Shown: positions 51,600 to 62,935, counted from the first letter of the stretch. The stretch is 64,000 bases of DNA from Strongylocentrotus droebachiensis (GCA_035222895.1 JAVYIG010007156.1:42321-106320); one strand, 5' to 3'. Notes: generated from the letters alone by a model not told the origin. Translations and numbers: made by a program.

Positions 51600-51690
51600 C
51601 ATTGTTTCACACGGCCCCAATGGAAATCAGTCTTCTGTTTGGGCTTTTTGAACCGTGTATAAATAAAGATATCAATTCAATTCAATAGCA
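51600..51690 (+). mobile_element. LINE 3' end remnant
   Basis: GGCCCCAATGGAAATCAGTC is followed by a short 3' UTR-like segment, AATAAA and the tandem tail AATTCAATTCAAT. The CCCCA-TGGAAA block is shared with the remnant at 39930. Only the extreme 3' end is recognisable. Confidence 0.55.
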
Positions 51691-51859
51691 ACTACTTTTG
51701 AAAATCAACCTCACTCAATATCTATAACATTTTTTTTAATTGAAATTTGGGAGCATGACATTGACGTGACATACAATGGGGTATTATAATTTCCCTTTTA
51801 ATTGGTTGATTTTTCGGGAATATATAGATGCGATTTTGGTAGTTATTCTTATTAACCTC

Positions 51860-52030
51860 TGTCTGTCTCTCTCTCTCTCTCTCTCTGTCTATCAATCTTT
51901 CTTCCTCCTTCTCTCTAATTCACTATGTCCATCTGTTGATCTCCCCTCTCTTTCGCTTTCTGTCTCTCTGTCTCTCCCTCTCTCTCTCTCTCTATCTGTC
52001 TCTCTCTGTCTCTCTCCCTGTCATATTCCC
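51860..52030. repeat. (CT)n / (TCTG)n microsatellite
   Basis: CT tracts with frequent TCTGTC units. Open frames are compositional. Confidence 0.9.
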
Positions 52031-52148
52031 TCCCTCCTGCATACTATACATCTGCGTATGCGATGTGTTTGCTTTTGAACAGTGTGACTTGCCGACTTTC
52101 TAAATTGCGTCTTTAATAGTCCTTATTGAGCCCCACGAACATATACCT

Positions 52149-52497
52149 TTAAAGTGACTCTGTAACATTGCCTCAGATTCCGAAACAAAATCCTGGATTG
52201 AGCTCATGCTGCAATGATAATTATAAACCTTTAGGTCAGTCCGGAACCCCATTACTTTTACAAGCCGATCGACCGTCAGTTTATCAAGATATTTACGGTT
52301 GGAAATCGAAATTTCAAAAAGCGCACACTACAGTCTATTTGGGAAAATGAGTATGGTAAAACCGGTGTTTACTTTTTTGAGGCACTTCATGATCATTTTG
52401 AAGCGCAATTTCTTTTAGGGCTTCAATATTTCACCATTTCACATACACTAATAAGACGTAGGGCCATGCATCTCTGATTAAACATTGTTAAACGATG
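52149..52497 (-). mobile_element. MITE-like repeat, family 2, copy 2 (inverted)
   Basis: The reverse complement of this region matches 13948-14328 throughout, with small indels. It begins (minus strand) GCATCGTTTAACAATGTTTA and ends AGAGTCACTTTAA. It is read here in the opposite orientation to copy 1. Confidence 0.75.
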
Positions 52498-52987
52498 CCA
52501 ACTACGCTAGCTGAAATACGCTATGACATCCCTTATCATAAGTTTATGAGAAAACGTTTTTGTATCATGCAATATGTAGCATTTATGCCTTCGATAGAAC
52601 AGTGGCCAAAATGTATAAATATAATGATCAGTTTGCTCTCCTCTAGCTTTTGTAATCAAATGATCCATCATGTACCGTCATTCAATCGAAGTTAATTCAA
52701 TAAATGATCGCATCCGGGACTGCTTCAATTTCTTAGTAAGTGATTGATTCTTCTCCTGAGGTTTCTGGAAAATTGCGTTTTATCAACTTAATAGTCCTAT
52801 TAGGAGGAAAAAGACGAAATGGTTTACGAGATGAAAAGGGGAATTTACGGTGTTGTTTTCATTTATTACATTTTTCTTTTTTTAATGAAAATGCAAAGCC
52901 GTTTTACGAAACGTCTCTCAAATCGTATCCGGACACCTACCCCATGGACAACCACCCCGGATAATCACCCCTAGGACAACCACCGTC

Positions 52988-54547
52988 TAGGGGTGCGTTC
53001 AATCGAATTTTCGAAGCTAGAATCACAAACATGAATCACAATTCAAAACGCCGTTACAAAAAGCAAGGTCACTGCGGTTTGCGTTCAAGCGATTTTTCAT
53101 CAACGCTGATTCTAGCTCATTGCGAGCCAAACCACTGCGCATCACACTGCGCAGTATGGCCCAGGAACTTCGGCGCGCGCTTTCTGGAATTGTTTACGGC
53201 CGACTGTCGACTGCTGTTTTGAGCATAGATCGCAATAATAAGACAAAGAATGAGAAGGTGATAGAAGGAAGAAACAAAGAATAACATAAGGAAAGACAGA
53301 AAGATAAAGTCGATAGAATGATTAAAACAAAGAATAACATAAGAGAAGGTGAAAGAAGGAAGAATCGAAGAATAACATAAGGAAAGACAGAAAGACAGAA
53401 AGAGAGAGTGATAGAATGCTTAAAACAAAGAATAACATAAAAGGTGATAGAAGGAAAAAACAAAGAATAACATAAAAATAGAAGGAAGAAACAAAGAATA
53501 ACATAAGGAAAGACAGAAAGAGAATGTGAAAAAAGGAAGGAACAAAGAATGACATAAGGAAGAACAGAAAGAGAAAGTGATAGAATGATTAAAACAAAGA
53601 ATAACATAAGAGAAGGTGAAAGAAGGAAGAATCAAAGAATAACATAAGGAAAGATAGAAAGAGAAAGTAACAGAATGATTAAAACAAAGAATAACATAAG
53701 AGAAAGTGATAGAATTATAAAAACAAAGAATAACATAAGAGAAGATGATAGAAGGAAGAAACAAAGAATAACATAAGAATAGAAGGAAGAAACAAAGAAT
53801 AACAAAAGAGAAGGTAATAGAAGGACAAAACAAAGAATAACATAAAAATAGAAGGAAGAAACAAAGAATAACATAAGAGAAAGTGATAGAATTATAAAAA
53901 CAAAGAATAACATAAGTATAGAAGGAAGAAACAAAGAATAACATAAGGAAAGACAGAAAGAGCAAATGACGGATAAAAACAAAGAATAACATAAGAAAAT
54001 GTGATAGAAGGAAAAAAACAAAGAATAACATAAGAATAGAAGGAAGAAACAAAGAATAACATAAGGAAAGACAGAAAGAGCAAATGATAGAATGATAAAA
54101 ACAAAGAATAACATAAGAAAAGGTGATAGAAGGAAAAAAACAAAGAATAACATAAGAATAGAAGGAAGAAACAAAGAATAACATAAGGAAAGACAGAAAG
54201 AAAAAATGATAGAAGGAAAAACAAGGAATAACATAACGGAACAGGCCACGATGGTATAGTGAACGCAAATTGCATGCAAAGCGGGCGCGCGGTTTTTCCC
54301 AAACCGGAAGAGGCTTCGTCATACAATCATGATTGAAAACTCCGTCCGTTCAATCGAATTTTAGCGACCGTGATTCTTTTGAATCATGATACAAAACGCA
54401 TCTTTTTCAGCGTTTCATGTTTGTGTTTTCAAACACGTTTATTTTTACGACCGACGAAAAAATCGCTTGAACGCATTGCGTTTTAAACTAAACGTCTTTA
54501 GAAACCGTGATTCTAGGGTGAAAAAGTGTCGATTAAACGCACCCTAG
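52988..54547. mobile_element. Non-autonomous DNA transposon nested in the foldback element
   Basis: The termini are inverted repeats. The left reads GGGTGCGTTCAATCGAATTT then GCTAGAATCAC, and the right inverted reads GGGTGCGTTTAATCGACACT then CCTAGAATCAC. Similarity extends about 110 bp inwards with indels (GCGTTCAAGCGATTTTT in both arms). CTAG flanks each side, so the target duplication is TA or CTAG. A second copy of the arm start, CCGTTCAATCGAATTTTAGC, lies inside near 54346. The interior is a minisatellite with no transposase. Confidence 0.75.
53250..54240 (+). repeat. Minisatellite of AACAAAGAATAACATAAG units (about 24 copies)
   Basis: The 18-bp core AACAAAGAATAACATAAG recurs about 24 times. 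The cores are separated by alternating spacers such as GGAAAGACAGAAAGAG, AATAGAAGGAAG and AGAAGGTGATAGAAGGAA. On the minus strand all three frames stay open over long stretches (up to 300 codons of Leu/Phe/Tyr/Ser-rich repeats) because the repeat lacks stops in that direction. I do not call these as genes. Confidence 0.9.
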
Positions 54548-55895
54548 GTAACTACCCCCCCCCCCCCCGACAACCACCCTCCAGGACAACTACCCCCAAG
54601 ACAACTACCCCTAGGAAAGTTGTCCGGGGTGGTTGCCCTAGGGGTAGTTGTCCAAGGGGTAGTTGTCCTAGAGATTGGTTATCCTAGAAGTGGTTATCCG
54701 GAGGGTGGTTATCCAGGGGGCAGGTGTCCTAGAACCCTGTCAAATAGTTCTGCGTTGTTCCACGATTTGGTAACAAGTTAGACAAACAATGTAATGCATA
54801 CCGCTCCGGGAGCTCTAGAATTACATCCCAAATGATTAAAAGATGTCCTGTTATTGAATCAATTTACTTCATTACGTTACCAGATTGAAAGGCTATCCGA
54901 ATAATCGATGCAACTAAATCTTTGACTCCGATGGCTAGAAGTTCTTCTTCCTAGAGACCAATTATAGGGAAATCCAACCTTAGTAACAAGTTGAATTAGT
55001 TAAACGAGAAAATACTGGAGAATCACGTTGGTGAAAGTTTGAAGAAATTCTGCAGATGATACGGAAATCATCAACGTTTGAAATACACAATTGGCCCATT
55101 TGGGACAATCCGTCCACTTTTTGAACACTGAGAAGCGAGGATGGGTTCAAGATATTTAAACTTTTCCCAAGCTTTCGTCCATTACAGAGTCGTGGGCGAA
55201 CTTATGCAATTTATGACAATGATTCGTGCTATGAGAAAACAAAATCATTTTATTTTGTTCCGTTCTACGGTTAAAATATTAAGAGGAAAACAGGATCAAA
55301 CTGTTTGACAGACCTAAGACACATAAGCTCTCTCCGAAATGTCAAATATATTTATACATCTCTAATTATACAGTTATCAAACCTAATCGGTTCCTCCCGC
55401 CATGAATAAAACAAAACGAGAATGCCAAGGCAATTAAATTGCAAAAGTGTTTTTGGAATTAGAATGGTTATTTTCTTGCAACTCTACTATCTTTAGGTTA
55501 AGTGTTTACATATTAAGTCACGTGGTCACCTTGTCTTTTTATCATAATGGATAATAAAGGTCAAAGGCGATACACGTTTCTCCTTTTCCGGTTTCACATC
55601 ATCATGGTCATTAGAAATAATATTTCCTCACGTACATGTAGGCGCATTACTCTGTTGAATTGTACACAATATATACTGCATTGTGTTATCATTGATAGAT
55701 GGATATAGAAAAGTAATGCCTGAAACACCTACAAATGATATACGGTTCTTTATGTCAATGAAAGATGACTTTTTAATTGAAATTGAATTATAAATAAGAA
55801 GGAGACATTAGTTATTTACTATAAAATGCTAGAACCGATAATGCTCCCCCACCTTGCATGGTCTGTAAAATGTTGAAAAACTCATATAAACTCAG

Positions 55896-56559
55896 TACAG
55901 AGTGAGTCAAAAGAAAGTTTACACCTAGAAAATTGCTAAATATTTTATAAATTATCTATGAACAGTAAATTATTATGCATCATATGAAAGAGCGTTTATC
56001 CCAAATCATTTGGTATCATTTTTTAGTGGTATGTGTTCACGTTTGAATGGACAGGAGGCATTGTTTTCGAGAGTGCAAAAATCGACTTGCGCCAAAATTG
56101 CTTATGTGATGTTTGAATAAAACAATCGGGATTTGGGTATTAATTCGGTCTTTGCAGATCCAAATAACATCCCTAACACAATTAATCATGCCACACATAT
56201 CTAATATCGAATATCAAATATTAACGAACATTATTTTGTGCGTGTGTGTGTGTGTGGCTTTGCTTCTGCAAAAAGCATATGCAATGCATTTCATTTGATA
56301 CATTCAATTCATTTTCTCATTCCGCTAATCCAACATAATACATACTGTAGGCATCACTTTGGCGCAAGTCAATGTTTGCACTCTCGCAAACAATGCCTCC
56401 TGTTCATCCAACCGTGAACACATACCACACGAAAATGATATCAAATGTATTGGGATAAAACACTCTTTCATAAGATGTATAACAATTTGCTGTTCATATG
56501 TGACTTTTAAAATTATTAGCAATTTTCTAGGTGTAAACCTTTTTTTGACTCACACGGTA
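55896..56559. mobile_element. Tc1/mariner-like foldback MITE with about 215-bp inverted arms
   Basis: The element begins CAGAGTGAGTCAAAAGAAAG and ends with the inverse (TTTTTTTGACTCACACGG), flanked by TA at 55896-55897 and 56558-56559. The arms match over about 215 bp. Shared words, read in the left-arm direction, are GTTTACACCTAGAAAATTGC, GGTATGTGTTCACG, ACAGGAGGCATTGTTT and ACTTGCGCCAAA. The roughly 230-bp middle has no transposase. TA duplications and a CAG-GTGAGTC terminus suit Tc1/mariner. Confidence 0.88.
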
Positions 56560-59001
56560 TAGTACTATTTCAACGCCTTCAGTCATCAAGATCATGTCGA
56601 TGCTAAAGAAAATTTCACTCAGGAGTGGAAAAGTAGGGCATCAATAAGGTCTTCCCATGCGTCCCTCTTCGTAACGTTATTAGGGGTCGCCTCACAGCTA
56701 TTAATTCTATATTATTGTCCTTAAGTGCATTTTATTCATTAGGCCCCGGATCACTGTCTAATATAGCTTGAGGTCACGCCAATCTTCAGAAGTACTGTTT
56801 GTCATGCCTGTCGCCTCACATGGGTTTTCCCCACTTAATTCCTGATCATGGAACTAGACGTTTACTCTTTCTTTACTTCTGCTAAACCTTTGCCTCTATC
56901 TCCCCCCATCTCATTTTCTTTCTCTGTCTTCATCGTTCTCTCTTCCTGTTTTACTCCCTTAATCTATTCTACTCTCTCGCTTCGCTTTATTTTTTCTTAC
57001 AAACGTAAACATTTCACACTTTCTGTTTTCACCCTTACTCATCCGAGCCCCCTTTTCTGGCACAACTTCTACTTTTCATGGATGCTATCATTCTCAGAAA
57101 TATTTCATCGATTATCTTCTCACTTTGCTTTGCGTGTCCCCCCTCCCCCTCCACACTTCCGTTTTAGCATTCATACGCTCTCAAAAACATTTATTTCCAA
57201 TTGGAATATAATCTATTCAAATTTGAATAGAAAGAATACGAGAAACACTTTAGAGAATATATAGTTTTTATTAATATTTGATTATATATTTTTACAGTTT
57301 GAGTCTACGATATCAAAGTGACTTGTATTCCAGACGAAAGTGAACAATGGCGTATTCAAGGTTATTAAACATCTGTTTTTAATATCAAAACACAAGTGAA
57401 TCGGCTGCCACGGAAGCATATTTCCCTAAAAGTATACAAAAAATTCTTTCTTTCCTTATCTTACATCGGTTTTAATTCACCTTCCCGTCCTTATCTTTCA
57501 TAGGCTATCAGTCTCTTTGCTTTTTAGTCTGATGTTACCCTCCCCCCTTCAGCTCGCCTCTCGATATCCCAGGGCCGTGGCAGCTCGAGTACAGCTACAC
57601 GTACTCAACTCGAGTGCGAATATCCAAAGTTATCTCGTTCGCACGGTTTTACCAAATATGAATTATGATCACAACTGGGTTGAATTTTGGCAAGATAAGA
57701 CGGTTTTGCCTTAGGCCTCTAGCCTTCCTCGGCCACGGTGCATTATAATCAGTTGGAATTGATACTGGCAACGACGAATAAGCAAATTCTCTCCTAACAT
57801 TAAAGTACCTCATAGCTTATTTCACATATCTATGTCGAGCTTTCCCGAGCTTCAGGTCCTCCCGAGGTGTTAGACCTTTGCAAGAGACGCCGTAGGTGGC
57901 TGAACACGTTCACAGGTTGCTACGAGTCAATGCCGAGTTATGCCGAACTTCCCAGATCTTTCTCCGACTCATCTGGACAGATGTGTTTTGAACAAAGTAA
58001 ACGTCAACACTTTATAACAAAATGAAGCAAGATTCGATCTGGCTAATTTAATCACAGTTTATTAATTTTTAAATCGTTATAAAATATATGGCTTAAATAT
58101 TTAGACTTGTATAAAAATAACGTTTACACTGTTTCACGGGAGAATACTGTTAGCGACGTTACTGTTCATAATTAATTGGATAATTAGATCAATAAACAAC
58201 AATTAATGACAAAGACAAAATTCTCTTCGCAAGTTGGTATTCTTGGAAGAAACAATAATGGACGACCATTATCATGTTAATCACCTTGCAAATTCGAATA
58301 GTGCTAAATCGGTCATGGAAGCATTTTTGGCGTCCCACAGGGACAGTTCATGGGGTCTTTATTTTGAGTATAATTCAGTCTAGTTCCGTCTCGTTCCGCT
58401 CCGGACACGATAAAGTGTGAAAGAGGCTTCAGTGTCAGTCGCGTCACGCTTGAGAAATATATCTGAGTGCGGATATCATCCCCAAGTCAACTGCGGCGGG
58501 ATGTTATTGAAAATAGTCATCACGTTTCATAAATTTGAGAGGCTTTTTGGAGGATGCCATATTACTTCGATATTGTTTTTTTTTTCTTCATACATCTGAT
58601 TTTGATATAGCAATGAGGTCAACCATATTTTGGATGTCTAAACAACATAATATCATCGCGGTTTAATGGCCAACGTCCTGAAGTATTTACCTCTTAAACG
58701 AAATTCCTACTCGACCAACCTTAAAAACCTCCTTGATCGAGGATTACATGACATATCAACAACGGGTGTACAAGAGGGGAATGTTATGCCCGTGCATGAC
58801 ATGAATTGATATTTCCATATTGAGTTTCTTTAGGGCTGCTCGGCTAGTAAACGGGGTAAAATCTGTACAGTGCTTAGAAACATTAGTATTAAGTTTTTTG
58901 ATATTCTTGTATGTTACTCTATCATTTTAACTAGACATTTCACAAATTTAAAAAGTTGTTAACAGATAAACGTATCTTCTTCATCTTTCCCACCACACCA
59001 G

Positions 59002-59362
59002 GTTGTACCTTCACCTCCAGTCGATCGAGGACCTGCCTTCGAAGGGACACCGTGAGAATGTCTCCTACGATCCTGTTGTTCTCTCTTGCCTTCTTCCCGA
59101 CTGCAAACATGTCCAGAAGTCCAAGTCTGCCAAGGCCTCACTCAACCCCGTCTTCGACGACACCGTCGTGTTCCCGCTCGACCGCACCAAGAGCGCGGAG
59201 AACGTGGCCGTCCGGATCTCGGTCTACGAGTCAGACGACCTGTGCACCAATGGCGCCTGTACCACTAGTGCCATCGGCCACGTGCTCTTGCCCGTGGTCG
59301 ACTGCCTAACGCCTACGGACCATCCCCGAGAGTTCCGTCGACGGGTTGGCAGACGATCAATG
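59002..59362 (+). CDS. Synaptotagmin-12-like gene, exon b: rest of C2A and linker
   Basis: The acceptor is CACCACACCAG and the donor is ATG|GTAAGA. The first base completes the arginine split with exon a, and 120 codons follow. It encodes LYLHLQSIEDLPSKG, then SYDPVVLSCLLPD (loop 1 and strand), then the polybasic-strand region and LNPVFDDTVVFPLD, which is a typical C2 signature. VRISVYESDD and IGHVLLPV (loop 3 and strand 7) complete C2A. Loop 1 keeps one acid (YDP) but not the first aspartate (LPSKG). Loop 3 keeps ESDD but lacks the distal aspartate, so Ca2+ binding is probably lost, as in synaptotagmin-12. The end (REFRRRVGRRSM) lacks the usual C2A tryptophan; a +1 reading gives STGWQTINGKKNGK, so a frameshift and a later donor at 59380 are possible. 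The exon is GC-rich relative to its surroundings. Confidence 0.87.
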
Positions 59363-61388
59363 GTAAGAAGAACGGAAAGGTCTCGACGTTGAGTTAACAC
59401 GATCGCCAAGATTTTGGAAGAACCAATGTCACGCAATTTGAATTGCCGTATTCATCGCCTTTTAAAAATGTTTGTACGCACATTTAAATGACATTTAAAC
59501 TGAATTTGATTTCTATAAGGTTAGTAATACTGCAAAGTGGTGAAATCACCCTTGTGATGATCTTTTAGAAGACTTAGCGATCGTGTAAGTTACTTCCGAT
59601 ACTGCTTTGCCCCCACCGAAAGCTGTCATTTTAAATATTAGTAATTTCGTCCCAAACGTACCTAGTACCCGATTTAGCGTTGTAAGAATATTCCTCTCAA
59701 TCATTTTTCTTCAGTCTCAAAGCATAACATATCATCAAGTTAACACTGTTTAATGCGTAAAGCTAAGATTCTGAACCAAAAATTCTTTTTGAAATATTGT
59801 TTTAAAATCATTTTCACAAGGTTATCCAATTATTTATATCAACAATGGTCAGTATATTTTGCTTTAGATTGCACCTTTCTGCAAGAAAATTTAGCTTTAG
59901 GCTTTGCCTTCGCTCTAAACATGTGCACACTTTAAAAACATTTTCTCTTCTTGTATAAAACTTTCAAAATGTTTAACTACGAACTGATGCAAAACATGTT
60001 AAAATCGCATTTTACGAAGTGACACTTCAAATACATCGCAGGCTCTTTGCAGCCTGTATTTCAATATTCCAGGGAAAACAGTTTTATATAGAGAAAAACA
60101 TATCGATGCGAAAAGCTTTGCAAGGGAATGAGGGAGCAAACATGATAGAGAGAGAGAGTGACGGGAAGACAGGTTTGGGAACATTTTCACACAGAGTGAG
60201 AGAGGGAGGGAGGGGGAAAAGAAACACGGGGAGAGACGTGTGATATGAGTCAGATATGAGAGGCGAGAGGAAGAGGGAGGGATCATGAAACTTAAACATC
60301 TTAAACCTGCTGAGGAGAAGAAAATGAAAATTATGCAGCGGAGAGGCAAAATCAGACATGGGTATGAAAATGTAGGCATAGAAGGAGAAGTGTTAGATAG
60401 TCTAAGCAATTGTAAATAGGAAAGCCTATCGAGTATGTGTCGTTCAAAATATTAGTGCAGCACACAGAAAGGTACTCTTCATCAAAATACTCTGCTCTTC
60501 ACTGTTTACATTTACTTACATACAATGAACTCATTTTGCATTTAAGGGGGACATCATACCATAAGTTTAATCATGCGATACGAAAGCTAAATGTTTACCA
60601 CAGGTTTAGTTTTAAGTCTTACCATTTATGCAAGTGAGGTCCATTTTTTAGGATAATTATTTGAAGGAATGGTTTACAAATGATCTTGACGTAACGATGC
60701 GCTTAGAGTATTGAAATGACGGAATTACGAGTATAGAATCATAATCTATATGCTCCGTATTTTACTGAGATAAATTTCAAACTAACTTCTTTTGTTAATC
60801 ATGATTTCGAACAAAAGCTTTACAAAAAACCAGCGTCGGTTTCAAATTTACCAGAACACGGGCCGGTGCGTTTGCTTTTTTATGCACATACTGTCACCCA
60901 ATAACGACTGTTAATCAGATTCTAGTCATAAATCAAGCATTCATGAAGTCAAGAATATCATCGTGAAGAATGTTTAACTCCGACGAATGCTGACGTAGAG
61001 TGTGTGTGTATAATGAGATGCTCCATCAAATATTAGAAAGAACTGTCAACATCCTAGGCTGTGAAAAGAAGCTAGAGAGATTTCGAAGTATACCGTCAGA
61101 TCCGTCTTTCTTCGGCACTTGTACATACATACAGCGCAATATCAATGGTGTTATACGGAATTCGTGAGCAATTGAAGCCAACAAAACAAAAAGTGCAAGA
61201 AATCTGTCAAAACTTGGTGATATTAAAACGTGTTTTGATGAAGTGTTCAATTTATTACTTCGTATTCTCTTTCCATCGTAATCCTTCTTCCCTTTATCAT
61301 GTTATGTGTTGGCTCCATCATTATAACTCTTTTTATCCCATTTACTTCTCTCTCTCTCTCTTTCTTTTCTTCTCTCCATATATCTTAG
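59363..61388 (+). other. 2,026-bp intron between C2A and C2B exons
   Basis: A phase 0 intron running from GTAAGA at 59363 to the acceptor CTCCATATATCTTAG at 61388. It contains a GA-rich patch (60145-60275) and otherwise no recognisable feature. Confidence 0.8.
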
Positions 61389-61515
61389 ATCACTGGTAAC
61401 CTAGGTCGTCTGTTGATATCCCTGGCCTATCTACCTTCTCTGGAGAGGCTCTCCTGTGTTATACTACGGGCAAAAGAAGTGAAATGTGAGAAGGGAACCA
61501 ATGTGTCTTCCCTAG
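61389..61515 (+). CDS. Synaptotagmin-12-like gene, exon c: start of C2B
   Basis: 127 bp: 42 codons plus one base, phase 0 in and phase 1 out. The acceptor is TATCTTAG and the donor is CTAG|GTAAAG. It encodes NLGRLLISLAYLPSLERLSC followed by VILRAKEVKCEKGTNVSSL. This matches the first two strands of a synaptotagmin C2B domain, where the family pattern is GELLLSL-YLPTAERLTVVVLKAK. At the loop-1 positions where Ca2+-binding C2B domains carry aspartates, this exon has lysine/glutamate and serine, again pointing to a Ca2+-independent C2. The next exon (polybasic strand and beyond) should begin with two bases completing a glycine codon, and it was not found before 64000. Confidence 0.85.
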
Positions 61516-61704
61516 GTAAAGTATACTTTTAGTGTCTTCATCTTTTAAGTTTAGTGTCTTTTCGTAGTCCAATGTTAAACTCAACACGTCTATAAGTATT
61601 ATTAGGAACATATAAAACATTCGATGTTTCTTTCCGCCCATTGTACATTAAGTAAGCTTACATTTCTCTTTCTGTATTATTGTCTGTCACCCCTTCCCCA
61701 AATG

Positions 61705-61763
61705 TTCCCATGCTCTCTCTCTCTCTCTCTCTCTCTATCTCGCTCTCTCTCCATTACATGATG

Positions 61764-61798
<35 letters not shown>

Positions 61799-61905
61799 TT
61801 CTCTCCCCAACTCCTGCTCTTTCACGCACACCCACACATACCCCCTCAAAAAAAAAAACACGCTCCCCAATTTTACCCACGTTCCCTCTCTCTTATTATT
61901 TCTTT

Positions 61906-61937
<32 letters not shown>

Positions 61938-61965
61938 CTTTCTCTTCTTTCTCTTCTTTCTCCCT
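61705..61965. repeat. (CT)n microsatellites
   Basis: CT runs at about 61711-61752, 61766-61796 and 61912-61938, separated by pyrimidine-rich sequence and an A10 run near 61850. Confidence 0.92.
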
Positions 61966-62935
61966 CTTTTTCTATCTACATCTTTATCAATCGTTCGCTT
62001 CACATGGAACTTTTCTCATGAACCTTCTACTTAACTTAAATAACATATTTGATATCTCGATCCGATATCGTTTTCTTCCAGTTACAGCCATATCAGCTTG
62101 TTATTGTCGTATAACCCCTGCCCTACATTATCACGCGCCTTCCTGTGTAAATTTAGCCACAAGTTTACCAAAACCTTTTTTCCCATAACTTTGCTTGTTG
62201 CCGTTATATATTCCTATTGTAATAATCCCTCCAGGCTTCGTTTGTATAGTGCGTTACTAATGACTATCTCAATAACTTATTAAGTCGCACTACGTGGGAG
62301 CAATCATAAACCTTTATAAATAACACCATTTGTAGATAACATCTAAAGATCTGCATAATCCGTTTACCCGACATGTTGCGTGGTAGAAATATCAAGAAAA
62401 TACAAAAGAGATAACAAGAGCTCTGTGACGCACTAAACAAATATCGGAACACAAAATGCCAAAGTGGAAGACAAAAATAGAAATTTGATATTACATTTAT
62501 TGTCATATAAATCTATAGTCATGACAATAGGAGACAAGTATTTCATAGTGTTTCTTTTCGGAGCCAGAAGGGCGTTACCGCTGGGTAAAACAATATGATA
62601 TATCGTCATTCTAGCTCAGAAGTTCTTCGTTTCTAAATACATCTCGCCTACTCCAGTTTATGAATTCTTAGTGCAAAAGGACGCTTTTTGTTGTTTTAAT
62701 TTTAAAGTCTTACCCGGAATTTATTTGAATCGAATTGAATTCATGTATTCATCACCACTATTGAAATCCTTGAAACAAAGGATATATAATGTACGATGAC
62801 AATGCCAATAAAGCATAAATATTAAAATGACATGAAATAAAAATACATGTTCTACAGCGATAAACCTTATAAAAAAACAAATAGTTATAATTAAATTTTG
62901 TGTCAAGAGTAAAACAATAAATGACTATTTACACT

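Larger units (their letters stand above)
52924..54737. mobile_element. TU-like foldback element, copy C, interrupted by a nested transposon
   Basis: The left arm (52924-52989) begins CGTATCCGGACACCTACCCC. The right arm (54545-54737) ends GGGGGCAGGTGTCCTAGAAC, which is its inverse. The arms consist of CCGGATAAYCACC and GGACAACYACCC units. The flanks carry a near-perfect 8-bp direct repeat, TCTCAAAT at 52916-52923 and TGTCAAAT at 54738-54745, which supports insertion as a unit. The left arm is split from the rest by the element at 52988-54547. Confidence 0.75.
22014..59001 (+). other. 36,988-bp intron splitting the C2A domain
   Basis: The donor is GTAGGA at 22014 and the acceptor is TTTCCCACCACACCAG ending at 59001. 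The intron is phase 2: AG from exon a and G from exon b form one arginine codon between strands 1 and 2 of C2A. It is filled with MITEs, a tandem duplication, foldback elements, LINE remnants and microsatellites, listed separately. Between these, 22740-24290, 24350-27950, 28200-29800, 30120-31880, 35170-36580, 37090-38120, 38145-39840, 42700-43270, 43320-45120, 47260-48230, 49020-50790, 54750-55890 and 56560-59000 show no exon, RNA gene or recognisable domain. Pyrimidine-rich strands there produce spurious hydrophobic open frames. Confidence 0.85.

Noticed and set aside
53420..54322. 300-codon minus-strand open frame of hydrophobic repeats
   Set aside because: It is the minisatellite read in the stop-free direction; overlapping frames are also open, so it carries no coding signal.
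57517..57714. CpG- and GC-richer frame of 65 codons that could be an extra exon
   Set aside because: No C2 or other domain similarity, and exons a and b already join in frame without it.
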